From positions 1,870,001 through 1,934,000 of the forward strand of contig JALECJ010000255.1 in NCBI GenBank assembly GCA_023515745.1: a stretch of 64,000 bases of DNA. Reading direction: 5' to 3'. Below the pieces are notes generated by a model. The model saw only the letters and a program-made list of their open reading frames with translations, did no database searches and was not told the origin of the DNA. Both the position numbers and the translations under genes were made by a program. Each line of letters opens with the position of its first letter. The stretch's first letter is position 1. Positions 1-11,395 of the stretch are shown here, piece by piece. This DNA is from Amoeboaphelidium protococcarum. Lineage: Eukaryota > Aphelidiomycota > Aphelidea.

Positions 1-1
1 G

Positions 2-691
2 ATTGCCGGTAATCAAGTGAGCAATGAATTGTGGTTCAGAATTGTTCAGATTGTGGTGAATTCCGTATCTATGCACGAATATGCCGCCAAGTAGGTGTTG
101 ACTCTGTTGAAAAATCCTTCCTGCAATGAAGCCGCCATCAAGGTTGGTGCGTACATTCTAGGTGAATATGGAGATTTGATTGCTAATTATCCTCAATGCC
201 AGCCTCGCGATCAACTGAGAGCTATCCATCAGCATTTGAATGTTGTCACCACGCAGACTTTGACTATCATTCTGACCACCATGGCCAAGTTTGTGAACAT
301 TTTCCCCGAGATCGAGAAGGAGTGTCTGAATATTTTGAAGTAATATGAGAATTCACTAGACATTGAATTGCAATAGAGATCTTTGGAGTACATGGCTATT
401 GCCGGACGTGAGGATCTTTTGCAGGCCATATTTGACCAAATGCCACCGTTCCCTGAGCGTGAGTCTGCATTGATTCAGCGTCTGAAGAAGAACAACCCGG
501 CCAACTATGGTATCCTTAATGTCTCTGATGCACGCAGTTAGAGAAAGAACAATACTCAGACTATGGCACCGGGAGTTTCTTCTTCATCAGCTGTAGCATC
601 ATCTTCTGCGCAGGAAAGACCGTAGCCTGTAAAGCCTCCATTATAAAACGCTCCGCCTGCATCTGCTGACTTGCTTGGACTAGGCTTTTGA
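2..691 (+). CDS. AP2A: AP-2 complex alpha-adaptin, 3' part (no ear domain)
   Basis: Large subunit of the AP-2 clathrin adaptor at the plasma membrane. The window opens inside the gene and the frame stays open from base 2 to TGA at 689-691 (229 codons). What is visible is the end of the alpha trunk: GAYILGEYGDLIANYP, ELQQRSLEY and MPPFPERESALIQRLKK match alpha-adaptin closely. TAG at 92-94 and TAA at 341-343 fall where Gln is acceptable, so both are sense codons. After the trunk come roughly 60 Ser/Ala/Pro/Gln-rich hinge residues ending SADLLGLGF, then TGA. The roughly 250-residue appendage (ear) that normally follows is absent, and the 440 bp before the next gene do not encode it. Identity is secure; whether the ear is truly lost or lies behind an unseen splice is open. 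Confidence 0.9.
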
Positions 692-1130
692 GTATTGAAA
701 TGAGAGTCTAGTGGGATCTCTGTGGTAAATTTATGTAATTGTTGATATAAGCGTCTCAGATCTACGATGAATGTAATAAAATTGATGTTTTTAAATGGGA
801 ATATCGTTTCCATCACCTAGTGGTTTTCAAGCTTCCGTGCATTACTCGACTTTGTTCCCTCAGCGTGATGGCGGGCTCTTGACGAAATCTTTCTCGCGTC
901 GCTCCATGCCCACAGAACGGAACTCTCAACGCTCTCCTCGCTCTCTCTCTTCGGGAAAACATTCCTAAGCAAGTCCGTCCCTTTCAACGTTCTTCATCAG
1001 AAAACTTTCAGGCAGATTGAAAGAGAGAGAAGGTGGCATCGTCTTCACAATTTAAAATAGCGTCAACTCTTTTATCATTAAAATCTTGCCACCTAAAGAC
1101 TCCAAGAAGTAAACAGAAAGTGTCAATAAA
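692..1130. other. Intergenic, 3' and 5' flanks
   Basis: AT-rich 3' flank of AP-2 alpha with an AATAAAA run near 774, then a pyrimidine-rich stretch (about 880-970) ahead of the SWI3 start. No ear-domain coding and no other gene seen. Confidence 0.5.
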
Positions 1131-2924
1131 ATGAGCGGATAAGGAGACGATCCAAGATTTAGTCTGGTAAACATTGGCTCGCCAAAGAAGAAGAAGCCAG
1201 AGACTGGACCTGTGAGGGATGGTAAACTCAGCAATATTTCGCATGGCCACGATGAAGAGAAGGGCGGCGATAGAAGCGGAGATGATGGCATGATGGACAT
1301 CGATGCTAATGGTGATGATAAACATCAGCAGTCCGGTAATAAGAGCGACGAGTAGGAGCAGCTGGCCAAGCAGTACCTGGCTGAGTAGACGCAAGAAGTT
1401 ATCGTCCCATCTTATGCATCCTGGTTCCAGTTTGAATCTATCCACGATTTGGAACGCAAAGCTTTACCAGAGTTCTTTAGCGGTCGTAATAAGAGCAAAA
1501 CACCTGCTGTGTATTAGGATTACAGAGACTTTATGGTGAACACTTATCGCTTGAATCCTGGCGAGTACCTGACTGTTACTGCGTGCAGGAGAAACCTCGC
1601 CGGAGATGTATGCGCCATAATCCGTGTTCATGCCTTCCTAGAGCAGTGGGGGCTCATCAATTATCAAGTGAATCCTGCATCAAGACCATCTATGGTTGCT
1701 CCACCGTACACTGGTCATTTTAGGGTCACTGTGGATGCGCCGAAAGGTCTCGTTGCTGCACAGCCTGGCGATGACTCTGGTACGTCGCATTCTATTTAAG
1801 CTGCTGATGTATCCACCAACTAGAAGGCTATTGCACTTCCTTCGCTGGCACTCCGCAAGGACCTGATTAAATAAGAACTGAAAAAGCAAAAGTAGTATCA
1901 ATGTGCCACGTGTGGTGTGGATTGCTCCTCCGTCAGATACCACAATGTGAAGAATAATGAGATGAACCTGTGTCCGCTGTGCTTTCTAGAAGGTAGATTT
2001 CCTTCATCTATGAGCAGTGGAGAGTTTGTGAAGATTGATACTTCTAATGTCATTAAAGGATCAGAGTATGAATGGTCCTAGGAGGAGAATATGCTCCTTC
2101 TGGAAGGTATCGAGATGTTTGATGATGACTGGATAAAGATTGCGGAACACGTTGGTACTAGAACTAAAGAGTAATGTGTGTTGCACTTTCTACAGCTGCC
2201 GATTGAAGATCAGTTCTTGGAAGTGGGTGAAGTTTATGGTAAAGATGTTGGACCGCTGCAGTATAATAATATTCCATTTTCGTAGAGTGATAATCCAGTA
2301 ATGAGCGTGGTGGCATTTTTGGCATCAACCGTTAATCCGGGATTGGCTAGTTCTGCTGCCAAGGCTGCTTTGAAAGAGTTGGAATAGCATCGATCGCGTG
2401 GTGGTGTCAATGCGAATGGTGTTGCTGCCGCAGATGATAGTAATAATTCTGTTGCTTCCGGGACTGGTCCATCTCACACTCAAGTTCAATAAGCTGCTGC
2501 AGTTGCCTTGTCAGCTGCCGCGGTGAAGGCCAAGACTTTGGGCGACTTTGAGGATCGAGAGATTCAGAGGCTGACCAATGCCATAATTGAAATGTAGATG
2601 AAGAAGATTGAGCTGAAAATGAACTAGTTTGAAGAGCTGGAGGTGTTGATCGAGAAGGAGAAGTAGGAGGTGGCTCGATAGAGACATTAGCTGTTCTTAG
2701 AGCGATTGAATATGTAGAAAGTTATCCAGCAGTTGGATCCTAATACACGAAAGTAGCTAAGTAGGAGCTTCAAGTATATAAATGAAGCTGAGAACCTGGA
2801 TGTTTAGCAGTAGCAATAGTAGCTGTAATAGAATGGAAATGGAGATTAGATGAATATTGACGATGCAACTCAACAAGGATCTAATGCGTAGAATGACACT
2901 GGAGTCTTTGTAAAGCTTTAATGA
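1131..2924 (+). CDS. SWI3: SWI3/RSC8/SMARCC-type chromatin remodeller subunit
   Basis: Core scaffold subunit of SWI/SNF-class remodelling complexes in the nucleus. Single exon, 597 residues, ATG at 1131, TGA at 2922-2924. Order: basic KKKKP near residue 20 (possible NLS); SWIRM domain about 90-182 (VPSYASWF ... [17 protein letters not shown]); ZZ-type zinc finger about 256-290 (CATCGVDC ... CPLCF); SANT about 313-363 ([17 protein letters not shown] ... GTRTKEQC); coiled coil about 470-540; Gln-rich tail. Many Gln codons are TAA/TAG, including the conserved Q of KEQC in SANT (TAA) and W-S-Q (TAG). Length and domain order are those of SWI3/SMARCC; the ZZ finger, present in RSC8/SWI3-like members, supports the call. 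Confidence 0.93.
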
Positions 2925-3143
2925 CTTGGTGATTGATGGCTCCCTTGTTGCTCCCTTGCTTTATTATCATGCCGATTTGATAAATATTGAGTTCTGAATA
3001 TATAAGACGGTTTTATATTAAACTCACAATACTTTCACAAATCTCCCATTTGTACTTCACTTGGACAGACATTACGCGGTAAAATAGATTACCAATTCAA
3101 TTGGCAATACATTCATCGATCAATTAATCAAATACAACATCTC

Positions 3144-6100
3144 TCACATTGGAGAAACGTAATTACTAGGCACTAATCCCTTTCTTCCATTGGCCAAGCC
3201 AGTCCACCAACCTTCATTATCCTTATTGATTATAGTTATAACATCACCCACATTAAATCCTAGTTCATCAGCTTCTTTAGCCTAGTATGTATACAGTGCC
3301 TTGTACTGCATCTGCTTTGGCTTTGGAGGAGCCACTGCAGGTGGAGGCGGGCGGTTCTTAACACCTAGACCATTCATAGACTGGCCCAATTATTACTGTT
3401 GCTGATATTACTGTTACTATTAAAACTGTTGCTGCTACTACATTCCAGCTCCTACATTACCAACTGGTGGACGACCAAAAGACGCGTTCATATTAGCAGG
3501 AGCGGGCCTTCCAAAAGATGGAGCATTCTACGGAGGCATAGAAGGCCTGACTGCTCCAGACTAAGGAGGTGCCAGGGATGGTAGAGACTGAATAGCTATA
3601 CCACCCATTCCCATTTGTGCAGCAGAGTTCTTGCGTACAGCTCCACCTTGTTATTATGGAATTTGCATAGGTGGACGTGAAGGCAGACTTGCCGGAGGCG
3701 GAGCGTGTAATCCTGCAGGTGGTCTATAATGAGCCTAGGAAGCTGGAGCCGCTACAGCTACAGCGGGAGGTCTACTTGTTGGCAGCTGAGGTCTCATCTA
3801 TTGCGGCATTTGAGGCATACCACCACCACCACCACCATTGACTACAGGCGCAGGAATAGCAGGAGCATTATACGAAGAAACGTTCATCGCAGGACGTTAT
3901 GGAGCAGGGCCACGCTGAGCTTAAGTCGAACGGAACTACTACTGCTGCATTCTGACCTGAGGCTGAGAGTCTCGAGGCAGTCCAGGAGGTACTCCAACAG
4001 TGGTGGAAGAGGAACTGTTAGACACTACTTTAACAACAGCGCCGCCTTTCTGATCATAAACCGCCGTCAGAGTTCTCTATCCACCACGGTCCCAGGTAGT
4101 CTTCTTCACAGAATACTGAATGGTGTCCTAAAACTGAATAGGTAATGGACGACCGACTCTCTTTTGGTAAGTGTCAGCCATCACAGTGACTAGTTCAGTC
4201 TTGAAAACATCTTCAAACACATTATCATACTCATCCTTGACATGAACAACGACAAAATTATCACTCAAAGTAGTGACAGATACAGCGAAAATACTCTCAA
4301 TCGGCAACTTTCTCTTCACCACCTTTTGCATATTTCCCTTCTCGGGTCCACTGGCAATCTTCTCCAATCCAATGATGAACAAATGTTAATCAGTCAAGAC
4401 CAAGTCACGATCGTACGGCTTCCATCTTCTATCATACTTCAAGACGGAATTACAGTACAAAATGGTAGCCTTACCAACCAGCATCTTGATAACAGGATTA
4501 CTGATAGTGTCCAGGTAATCTCCAATATACTCTCTGTTCAACGTTATTCTTCTCCTCTCCTTACGACCGACAAAGAGACTCAACATCTTCTTCTTGGCCT
4601 CCAAATAGAACTTGCGCGACTTGTATCTGCGATATGCACGTTGGATGGTTCTAGCATACTGGTCGTATTGACGTTCACGCAGCTCTTCAAGCATAAACAG
4701 AGATTCAGGAGCCTTGATGAAAATTTTAGTTCTGCCCAATTGCCACTGATTTTGCGCCAGGCCAGAAGATCTCAGAATTAGCTGCACACCATCTGCAGGA
4801 TTCCCATTCCAATGTGGAAAAGTCTGCGGAGTCAGAATGGCATATCGTCTTAAGAATTTCTCATAGATATTCCTATAACAGAACCCGGCGCGACGCACAT
4901 TGATGTTTTCTCTCAAATTCAGATATCTAACCTGGTGCTCAACACGATTACTTTCCCAATCCTTTGGCTTCTTCTTCTCGTTCGGTTTAATGCATCGAAC
5001 ATAGCTGGGAGTGCACTTCATCAGTGTCTCGACCAGATTATTTCCCTAATTCCTAATCTTAAAACCTGCCGTGGTAGGTCTCTTCTTATCATCGGCGGCC
5101 ACATCCTCAGGGAACAGATTCCTAATAAATGGGTTATTGGTCATCTACATCAATAGAATCAAATCACGATAGAGAGTGTCCTTATTAGCCTCACAAAATC
5201 CATGACAATCATACGTCACCGAGCCAGCATAATGCTTCACCATGAAAACTCTACCAGCACCGTTATAATGCTGATGAGAACCAATAGTAGTATCCAACTT
5301 TTGCACAAACTTCTCATCTGCTCCATCAGTCACGGCGTGAAGCTGCAAACAGATATCATCCAGAATAGGCATGATACCAGCTGGACGCTTCCCTTCAATC
5401 AAATCAACCACCACCTTATTGTTAAAGTATTCAATAGGAGTCCACTAAATACCCTCCTTGACATATTCCTCCTATTCGGACTTTAAAGTCAACTCAATGA
5501 ACACCTACTAAAGCTTCTCATTTACATAATTAATGCACAACTACTCGAATCCATTCTTCTCAAATATTTCAAATCCATAGATATCAAGAACGCCAAGACT
5601 CAACACTTTATCCTTGGTGTGATTCTTATCAATCGCCTTGTTAACAGCCTGGATGATCCAATCAAACATACGACTATAAAGAGCTTTCGCTAAAGCATCA
5701 CGAGAATTATTAGCCTACTACACATTCAAAGTGACATCGAGTGCAGACTACTTACCACCAGTGGTCATCAATCTACTAGTCAACTTGGCTCTCAGCGTCT
5801 CTGCATCAATACCCAACAGATAAGCAGGATACTGAAGTGCATTAGGATCGCTTACAACAGCTACATTCCCCTGCTCATAAAATTGTATATTTCCCAGATG
5901 CAGCACACCTGCGGTGATCTGCAAAAGAGCCACCTGCTCCTGCTACGAAATCCCACAGACACCCATCGCAGTCTTTACTTCAGCAAAATCGGCAGCGTCA
6001 TCAACATGATCTACATCGTACGTCTTGGACTGGACTAAATACTAAAAGTAATCTGGAGCAGCCAATGCGTACTACTATTTCTCTTACTGATTAGATCCCT

Positions 6101-6800
6101 TCAACAACTGGTAGAATATGTGAAAGTTTCTCTCACCAGGCTTGATGCTCACCACACGCGACTTCTCCAGCAGAAAATTGCTAATATTACCACCGAATGG
6201 CTAACCTCCTCTAGTGAAATTAATCTCAAAATACTTGCCAAAACGAGATGAATTATTATTACGCAGAGTTTTTGCATTACCGAAAGCCTCTAGCAACGGA
6301 TTACTCTCCAAAATGATTCGCTTAGTCTCCTCCACCTAACTACCACCTTTACCACTCACGGCCGCAATGTAGCCCATCAGCAACTTGGACGACTCTGTTT
6401 TCCCACTTCCCGACTCACCACTAATGATACAACACTGATTCTCCTCATCAGTTAACATGTGCTAGAACATGGACTCAGCAACAGCATAGATATGAGGAGC
6501 ATTTTCATGGGCAGCAGAGCCATGATACAACTCAATCTCCTTCTCAGTGAAATAATTCAAAGACTTGTACGGATTAAGTGCAATCAACACAGGGCCAATG
6601 TAGGTGTAAATCAGATCTGCATTATATCTCTTGTACAGATTCTCCACTATTTAACTATCCGTCACCTTGGATAACAACACCTACAAATAAATATATAAAT
6701 AATATAAAATTTGAGATCAAATGACAACCAAAAAGAAGATTACCATATCTTCAACACCAGTTGTGGCTTGTCCAGTCTTACTCTACCACTGGAACGCCAT
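3144..6800 (-). CDS. MYO1: Long-tailed class I myosin (motor-IQ-TH1-P/Q-SH3)
   Basis: Actin motor for endocytosis and cortical actin. CDS is complement(3144..6680, 6744..6800); one 63-bp intron at 6681-6743 after the exon-1 sequence [19 protein letters not shown]; 1197 residues. An in-frame TGA lies just upstream of the ATG. P-loop GESGSGKTE near residue 110, switch [10 protein letters not shown], switch II DIYGFE. The TEDS-rule residue, 16 before DALAK, is Ser, so PAK/Ste20-type activation is expected. One IQ motif near 700 ([13 protein letters not shown]), TH1 about 730-920 (lipid binding), a Pro/Gln-rich TH2 about 930-1130 with Gln runs written in CAG, CAA, TAG and TAA, and a C-terminal SH3 ([15 protein letters not shown] ... 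NEGWWTG). It stops right after the SH3 (YVSPM), so the acidic Arp2/3-binding end of ascomycete Myo3/5 is missing. Confidence 0.95.
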
Positions 6801-7219
6801 ATTTACTCAGGCAAAACTCAAAATTCTTTATAAAAATTTACAAAAATAGAAGTCAATATACTCCAGGTAATTCAGCAGAAATAGAAGCACCAGAAAGACA
6901 GGATGTATCTATAGATTATTTATACAAACTGCTGCAACAGTGACTAACAGGGATCGCTGTTAAACGGAAGAAAGGGACGAACGATGGCGCTAACAGGAAA
7001 CGAGATGAAATCAAATGAATGAAGTGTCAAACAATGAAACTCAAAAGATCAACGCGCGCGCCTTTCCCTCTCTCTTCGTTTCGTGTGCCGATGTGTCAAA
7101 TGTGGCGTATCGTCGCTGATGATTAGGAAGGAGCTCTCGCTGTATAAGAATGGTGGAACTAGTGGATTAGATAGAAAGGCAACATTATGTAACGTATTTT
7201 ATAAAGTGTTCAAAGTATG
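6801..7219. other. Intergenic between two minus-strand genes
   Basis: Upstream region of myosin I and 3' flank of the enhancer of polycomb gene. No conserved coding or RNA gene seen. Confidence 0.4.
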
Positions 7220-8899
7220 TCAATCTTAGACCATGGCTTCCAGTTTATCCTTGTTGTCTTTGATAGCCGTTTCCAATTCAAGAGAACCGCCCAGCAATCT
7301 TAACCGCAGCTTCATGATGGCGTTCCTGATGTCCAGTTGAGACAAGTCTATGCCAAACGGGGTCAGCTTTGACAAATCACCTTCCCCGGGCTGACTCAGT
7401 TGGACACTTTCTTCATCTGAAGACTCGTCGAAATGATCGAATGCAAACTTGTCTACTGCTGCTCCATCGCCATTCTCAATCATCACCTACTGACAACTTT
7501 ACCGTACTCTTGCAGGCATTACGCGATCATAAATCAGCCGTCCGCCGCGACCAACTCTAGATCTTAGATGACCAAATTAAGATGCGCTATGCTATGACAT
7601 TGGTATATCTGTGGTGTTGTCTCTGTTAATGTACCTTGAAGCAGGATGGCGCATGGATAACCTGGCAGAGTACGGAATACCGTTCGTAAGATCATACTCT
7701 GCAGATTGCAACGACGATTAATGATACTTTTGTAGTCCTTATTCTATCATGGCACTGGAGGGATCTTTCGGAATGATATACTCTTTCGCAACCTTTTATC
7801 GTTTCCTCTCCTACTCCTCACCGGGTGCAGCTTCTTACAGCTATTGAGAAGACTACGCAAGCCTTGCCTTTCTATGAGCCTATCGCGCCTCTTCAATTAC
7901 ACCTGGATGTATGCCGAGAAGTTGGGTATAACCGTGGATATATAGTCTGGACATGAACACCTGTTCATCATTGATAATCTGATCCTTCTTCATCTTCTCT
8001 CTTCGCAGCACCATTTCAGCGATCGCTCTAGCAGATTTCATATCTTGACGCAATTTCACCAACTTCTACAGGGACTAGGCATCAGTTCGCCGAGTCTTTC
8101 TGCTCTACTTGACAGTCCTCTTCCTAAAGCAAACAAATGGATCATAATCTTCATCGGCGTGTGTAGGATTGGTGATGGATGGCCACGGTGACTCTTCAAA
8201 CAAGATGGCTGGCATCACTGGCGCGCCCTGCTTTTATACTCTTCGCTACCGCCAGTATTCATAGATCTTGGAAGCATATCGAGTCCTCACCCGCTCCGAA
8301 ATCACTGAGCCATTCAATATAAAGAAACTGGACAAGTCATCCAGTGATGCATAAACTTGATTAGAACGCTGAGTTCTCATCTTCTCATTTGTCACAGCTT
8401 CCAGCTCTCCAATGACAAGCTCTAGTACTTCTACATCTAAATCTCCATCATCGCCATTGATTTCTTGAATAAAATCTAGATCCTGATCATCGGCGCAGTA
8501 CTGAGATGGCACACCATGTTTAGACAGGATACATTCTTCCACCGTTCTACTGGATCTAATCAGCGACGATGGCATTTTGTAGGTGGACTTGTACGAGGCC
8601 TTGTACTCTTCCTAGCTAATTAATCGACTCGCATCCGGAGTGGGAATATACATGGCAGCTGATGCTGTGCCTCGCCCAGTGCCGCCTCCGCCTTAGTTGG
8701 TAACCATACTAGCACTAATTACCGCTTGCAGATGATGCTCCTCCTCTTCTTCCTTCTCCACACCAGTTTGTACAAGAGGAACAGCTCTATACACCTCATC
8801 ATCGATATCCGGAATAGCGCCAGTCTCCTCTGGGGTCAATATTGGCAGCGTCTTCTTGTAGTCCAACTTTCTGGAACGAAACTTTGGTTTGGCTTGCAT
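7220..8899 (-). CDS. EPC1: Enhancer of polycomb (EPL1/EPC1), NuA4 subunit
   Basis: Scaffold of the Piccolo/NuA4 histone acetyltransferase module in the nucleus. Single exon, 559 residues, ATG at 8899, TGA at 7220-7222. The EPcA domain occupies about residues 1-220: it opens with FRSRKLDYKKTLPI, then EVYRAVPLVQTGVEKEEE and EEHHLQAVIS (the family's E-K-E-E-E-x-E-H-H-L-Q signature), LDFIQEIN, and ends at YEYWRQRR. The basic LRQDMKSARAIAEMVLRREK helix follows near 280-300. The C-terminal third is Gln/Arg-rich and poorly conserved, ending in an acidic and leucine-rich segment. TAG/TAA are frequent as Gln in the linker. The TAA at 7226-7228 is read through; the stop is two codons further. Confidence 0.92.
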
Positions 8900-9407
8900 T
8901 ATTCTTTCGCCAGTGAGCTATTCTTTTGGTATTAGTCGCAGCTAGAATATAAAGTAGATTAAGAGTCTTTTAAAGCCGAAACGAAATAGAACGAATGAGC
9001 AATATAAACGGTGATTAACTAACTAGCCGTCTGAATGACCAGTTATAATTTCAACGTCCGTCTCTCTCTCTCTCTCTCTCTATCGCAATTTTGTCAGCGT
9101 TCGCCAGCGCGCTGAATAGTTTGTTTCTCCTCATTCTTTCTTGTTCCTATAACGTACTTACACTGAACGCGCACACTTGTCTAACTGATTCTCCTTTTCC
9201 CGCTCTTGCTTTTTCTCGTTCCTGTTCCTGCTGTGACTAGCCTCGATCGCTTTACTGTACAGTTCTGCAGTTCTTTGACATTTTCTGCCCTTGTTGACGC
9301 CAAAAGAACATTTTAAGACTGTTGGAACTTGAACGTGCTCAATCTTACAGCGTACATATTCCATTAGAATCTTACTGCTTAAACTAAGAAAAGAAAATTT
9401 ATAAAAG
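8900..9407. other. Divergent intergenic region with CT microsatellite
   Basis: Promoter-side gap between divergently transcribed EPC1 and the p24 gene. Contains a (TC)n run at about 9061-9081. No gene seen. Confidence 0.45.
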
Positions 9408-10067
9408 ATGGTGTTCAAAAGTCTGATTCTTGCAGTGTCAATGTATTTGGTTGCTGTGCACTCAACAACGCTGACTTATCAAGTCAATCCGGGTGAGCAT
9501 GCGTGCTTCTTTGTGGACATTCCTACTCCACCAAGGAAGCTGTCGTTCTACTTCTCCGTGCAGTCTGGTGGCCAGTTTGATATCGATTACAGAGTGACCA
9601 CTCCATCTGGTGTTGTCATGGTGGACGGCCAGAAGGAGAGGTAGGGTGATTTTGTGTTTAGCGGAAGCGAGGCGGGCGAATATTCAGCCTGTTTCAGCAA
9701 CGACATGAGCAGTTACACGCCAAAGCTGGTAGACTTTGAACTCTAGGTACAAGATGATTAGCACTCACTTAGAGCTGAATTGCCAACTTCAGGTGCCGGT
9801 AAGAAGGTTACTGATGAGTAGTAGCGCGTCCTCTCCCCAATGGAGGATACTGTGTACAAGTTGGGCGCCACTCTTGCTGATATTACGCGTAACTAGAAGT
9901 ACATTCGCACTAGAGAGAATAGAAACATGGAGACGGTGGATAGCACAGAGTCTAGAATATTCTACTTCTCAGTCTTTGAGAGTTTACTGATAGTGGGAAT
10001 GAGCTGTTTGCAGGTGTTTGTTGTCAGAATGTTTTTCAGAACTACTCACTCCAAGGGGAGAATTTGA
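9408..10067 (+). CDS. p24/TMED family cargo receptor
   Basis: Type I membrane protein of the early secretory pathway (COPI/COPII vesicles). Single exon, 219 residues, ATG at 9408, TGA at 10065-10067. Signal peptide 1-19 (LILAVSMYLVAVHS), GOLD domain about 20-110 (YQVNPGEHACFFVDI; GGQFDIDYRVTTPSG; GEYSACFSN), a coiled coil that ends in the family-typical RTRENRNMETVDSTESR, one TM helix (about 183-205) and a short cytosolic tail beginning RMFFRTTHSK, which keeps the FF COPII-type motif but has no classical C-terminal KKxx. The subfamily (alpha, beta, gamma or delta) cannot be settled by eye. Confidence 0.88.
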
Positions 10068-10317
10068 TCATTTATATATTTGAGTATTGGTGCATTTCTA
10101 TAATTTTTTAGCCATACTTCCCCCTATATTTTCTTGTTAATCTAGATAAAGTTAACTACTAAAGAAAGCTAATTGACTTTCAATAATCAAGTGTGTGAGT
10201 ATAGTACTATCACTGTCGCGAACTTTTTGAACGATTTCTCACGGCAAGCGTCTCTTTCTAAATTTCTTTAACAATTTCTCTCATTGTTAATCTGCGATAT
10301 TGTAATAGTAAAGAAAT

Positions 10318-11268
10318 ATGATAACAAATTCCAATATCAAGTTTTAAAAAGAGGCCCTTTAAAGCGGAATTCGATTGGATGGTAGATAGTTGCTGCAGCA
10401 CAGAGGCATAAATCTAATTTTCAATGCTCTGGGCAATGTGATTGTGGAATTTTAAGGTGAAGGAGATCGCGATTGCACAAGGTAAGACTGACTTGATATA
10501 CGGCTATTTTGTCTGACCATACTATTCTTATCATCTTATTATTGTAGAGTGTTGGCGACAGTTAATTGTAAACCTATAGAGCCAGCGAAGGAGAGGCCGA
10601 ATGAGGGATCGCTATATATGACCATTGAGAGTAACAATCTACTGCACGGCGGACGCGATGAAGAGGTGCATTTATCTCGATTATTGGAAAAGGTTATGAA
10701 AAGCTCTAGATGTTTGGACATGGAATCGCTGTGTATATTAGCTGGTACGCTTGTATGGGATATTCAGTTGGTTATCACGGTGATTGAAAATTGTGGAAAT
10801 TTAGATAGTGCAGTGAGTCTCGCTGCTACTGCCGCTCTACTGCATTTCAGGCGGCCTGATGTTCGCGTAAAAGGAGAATAGATTAGTATTGGAGACTCGC
10901 AGTCTGTTCCTCTGTCACTACATCATATTCCGGTGTGTAGCAAACTCTGTTTTTATTAACGGGCGACAGATAGTGCTACTTAATCGAAGGTAGATCATAG
11001 TGTCTTCATCGTCGACCCGACCTGTGAAGAAGAGTCCTTGAGTGAGTCACAGATTGTGGTGGCTATGAATGCACAACAGGAAATTTGCTTCCTCTAAAAG
11101 ATAGGAGGCGTTGTATTCGGAGTTGATGAATTATTTTCACTGATGGATCCTCAGAATGCTGGTATTGTATGGACTCACACTCAGCGCACCGTAGCCATGC
11201 TGAAAGAGGCAGTGACGACAGATCTAAAGCAGCGGGACATTAGACTGAGTTCTCTCAAACACCACTGA
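10318..11268 (+). CDS. EXOSC9: Exosome subunit RRP45/EXOSC9
   Basis: RNase PH-fold subunit of the ring of the RNA exosome. CDS join(10318..10481,10548..11268), 294 residues; the 66-bp intron splits an Arg codon. N-terminal GIRLDGRQLLQHRGI is the typical opening of the RRP45/RRP42 group; then LATVNCKPIEP, RPNEGSLYMTIE, and CLDMESLCILAGTLVWDIQL match RRP45. The second half carries IPVCSKLCFYQ and DPTCEESL (family D-P-T-x-x-E). Eukaryotic ring subunits are structural, not catalytic. Gene end lies 127 bp from the convergent P4-ATPase. Confidence 0.9.
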
Positions 11269-11395
11269 TTACTATGATTAGATTATCGGCTTCTACTAAA
11301 ATAAAAGTTTATAGATTTTAAAAGAGTAATGATTTTCGAACTAATAACGTGTCTAATTAATCTAGCTTTTAATAACTTGGACAATACGATCAAGT

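Noticed and set aside
9061-9081. CT run as a regulatory GAGA-type element
   Set aside because: A simple microsatellite is sufficient explanation; no repeated pattern near other promoters supports a regulatory role.
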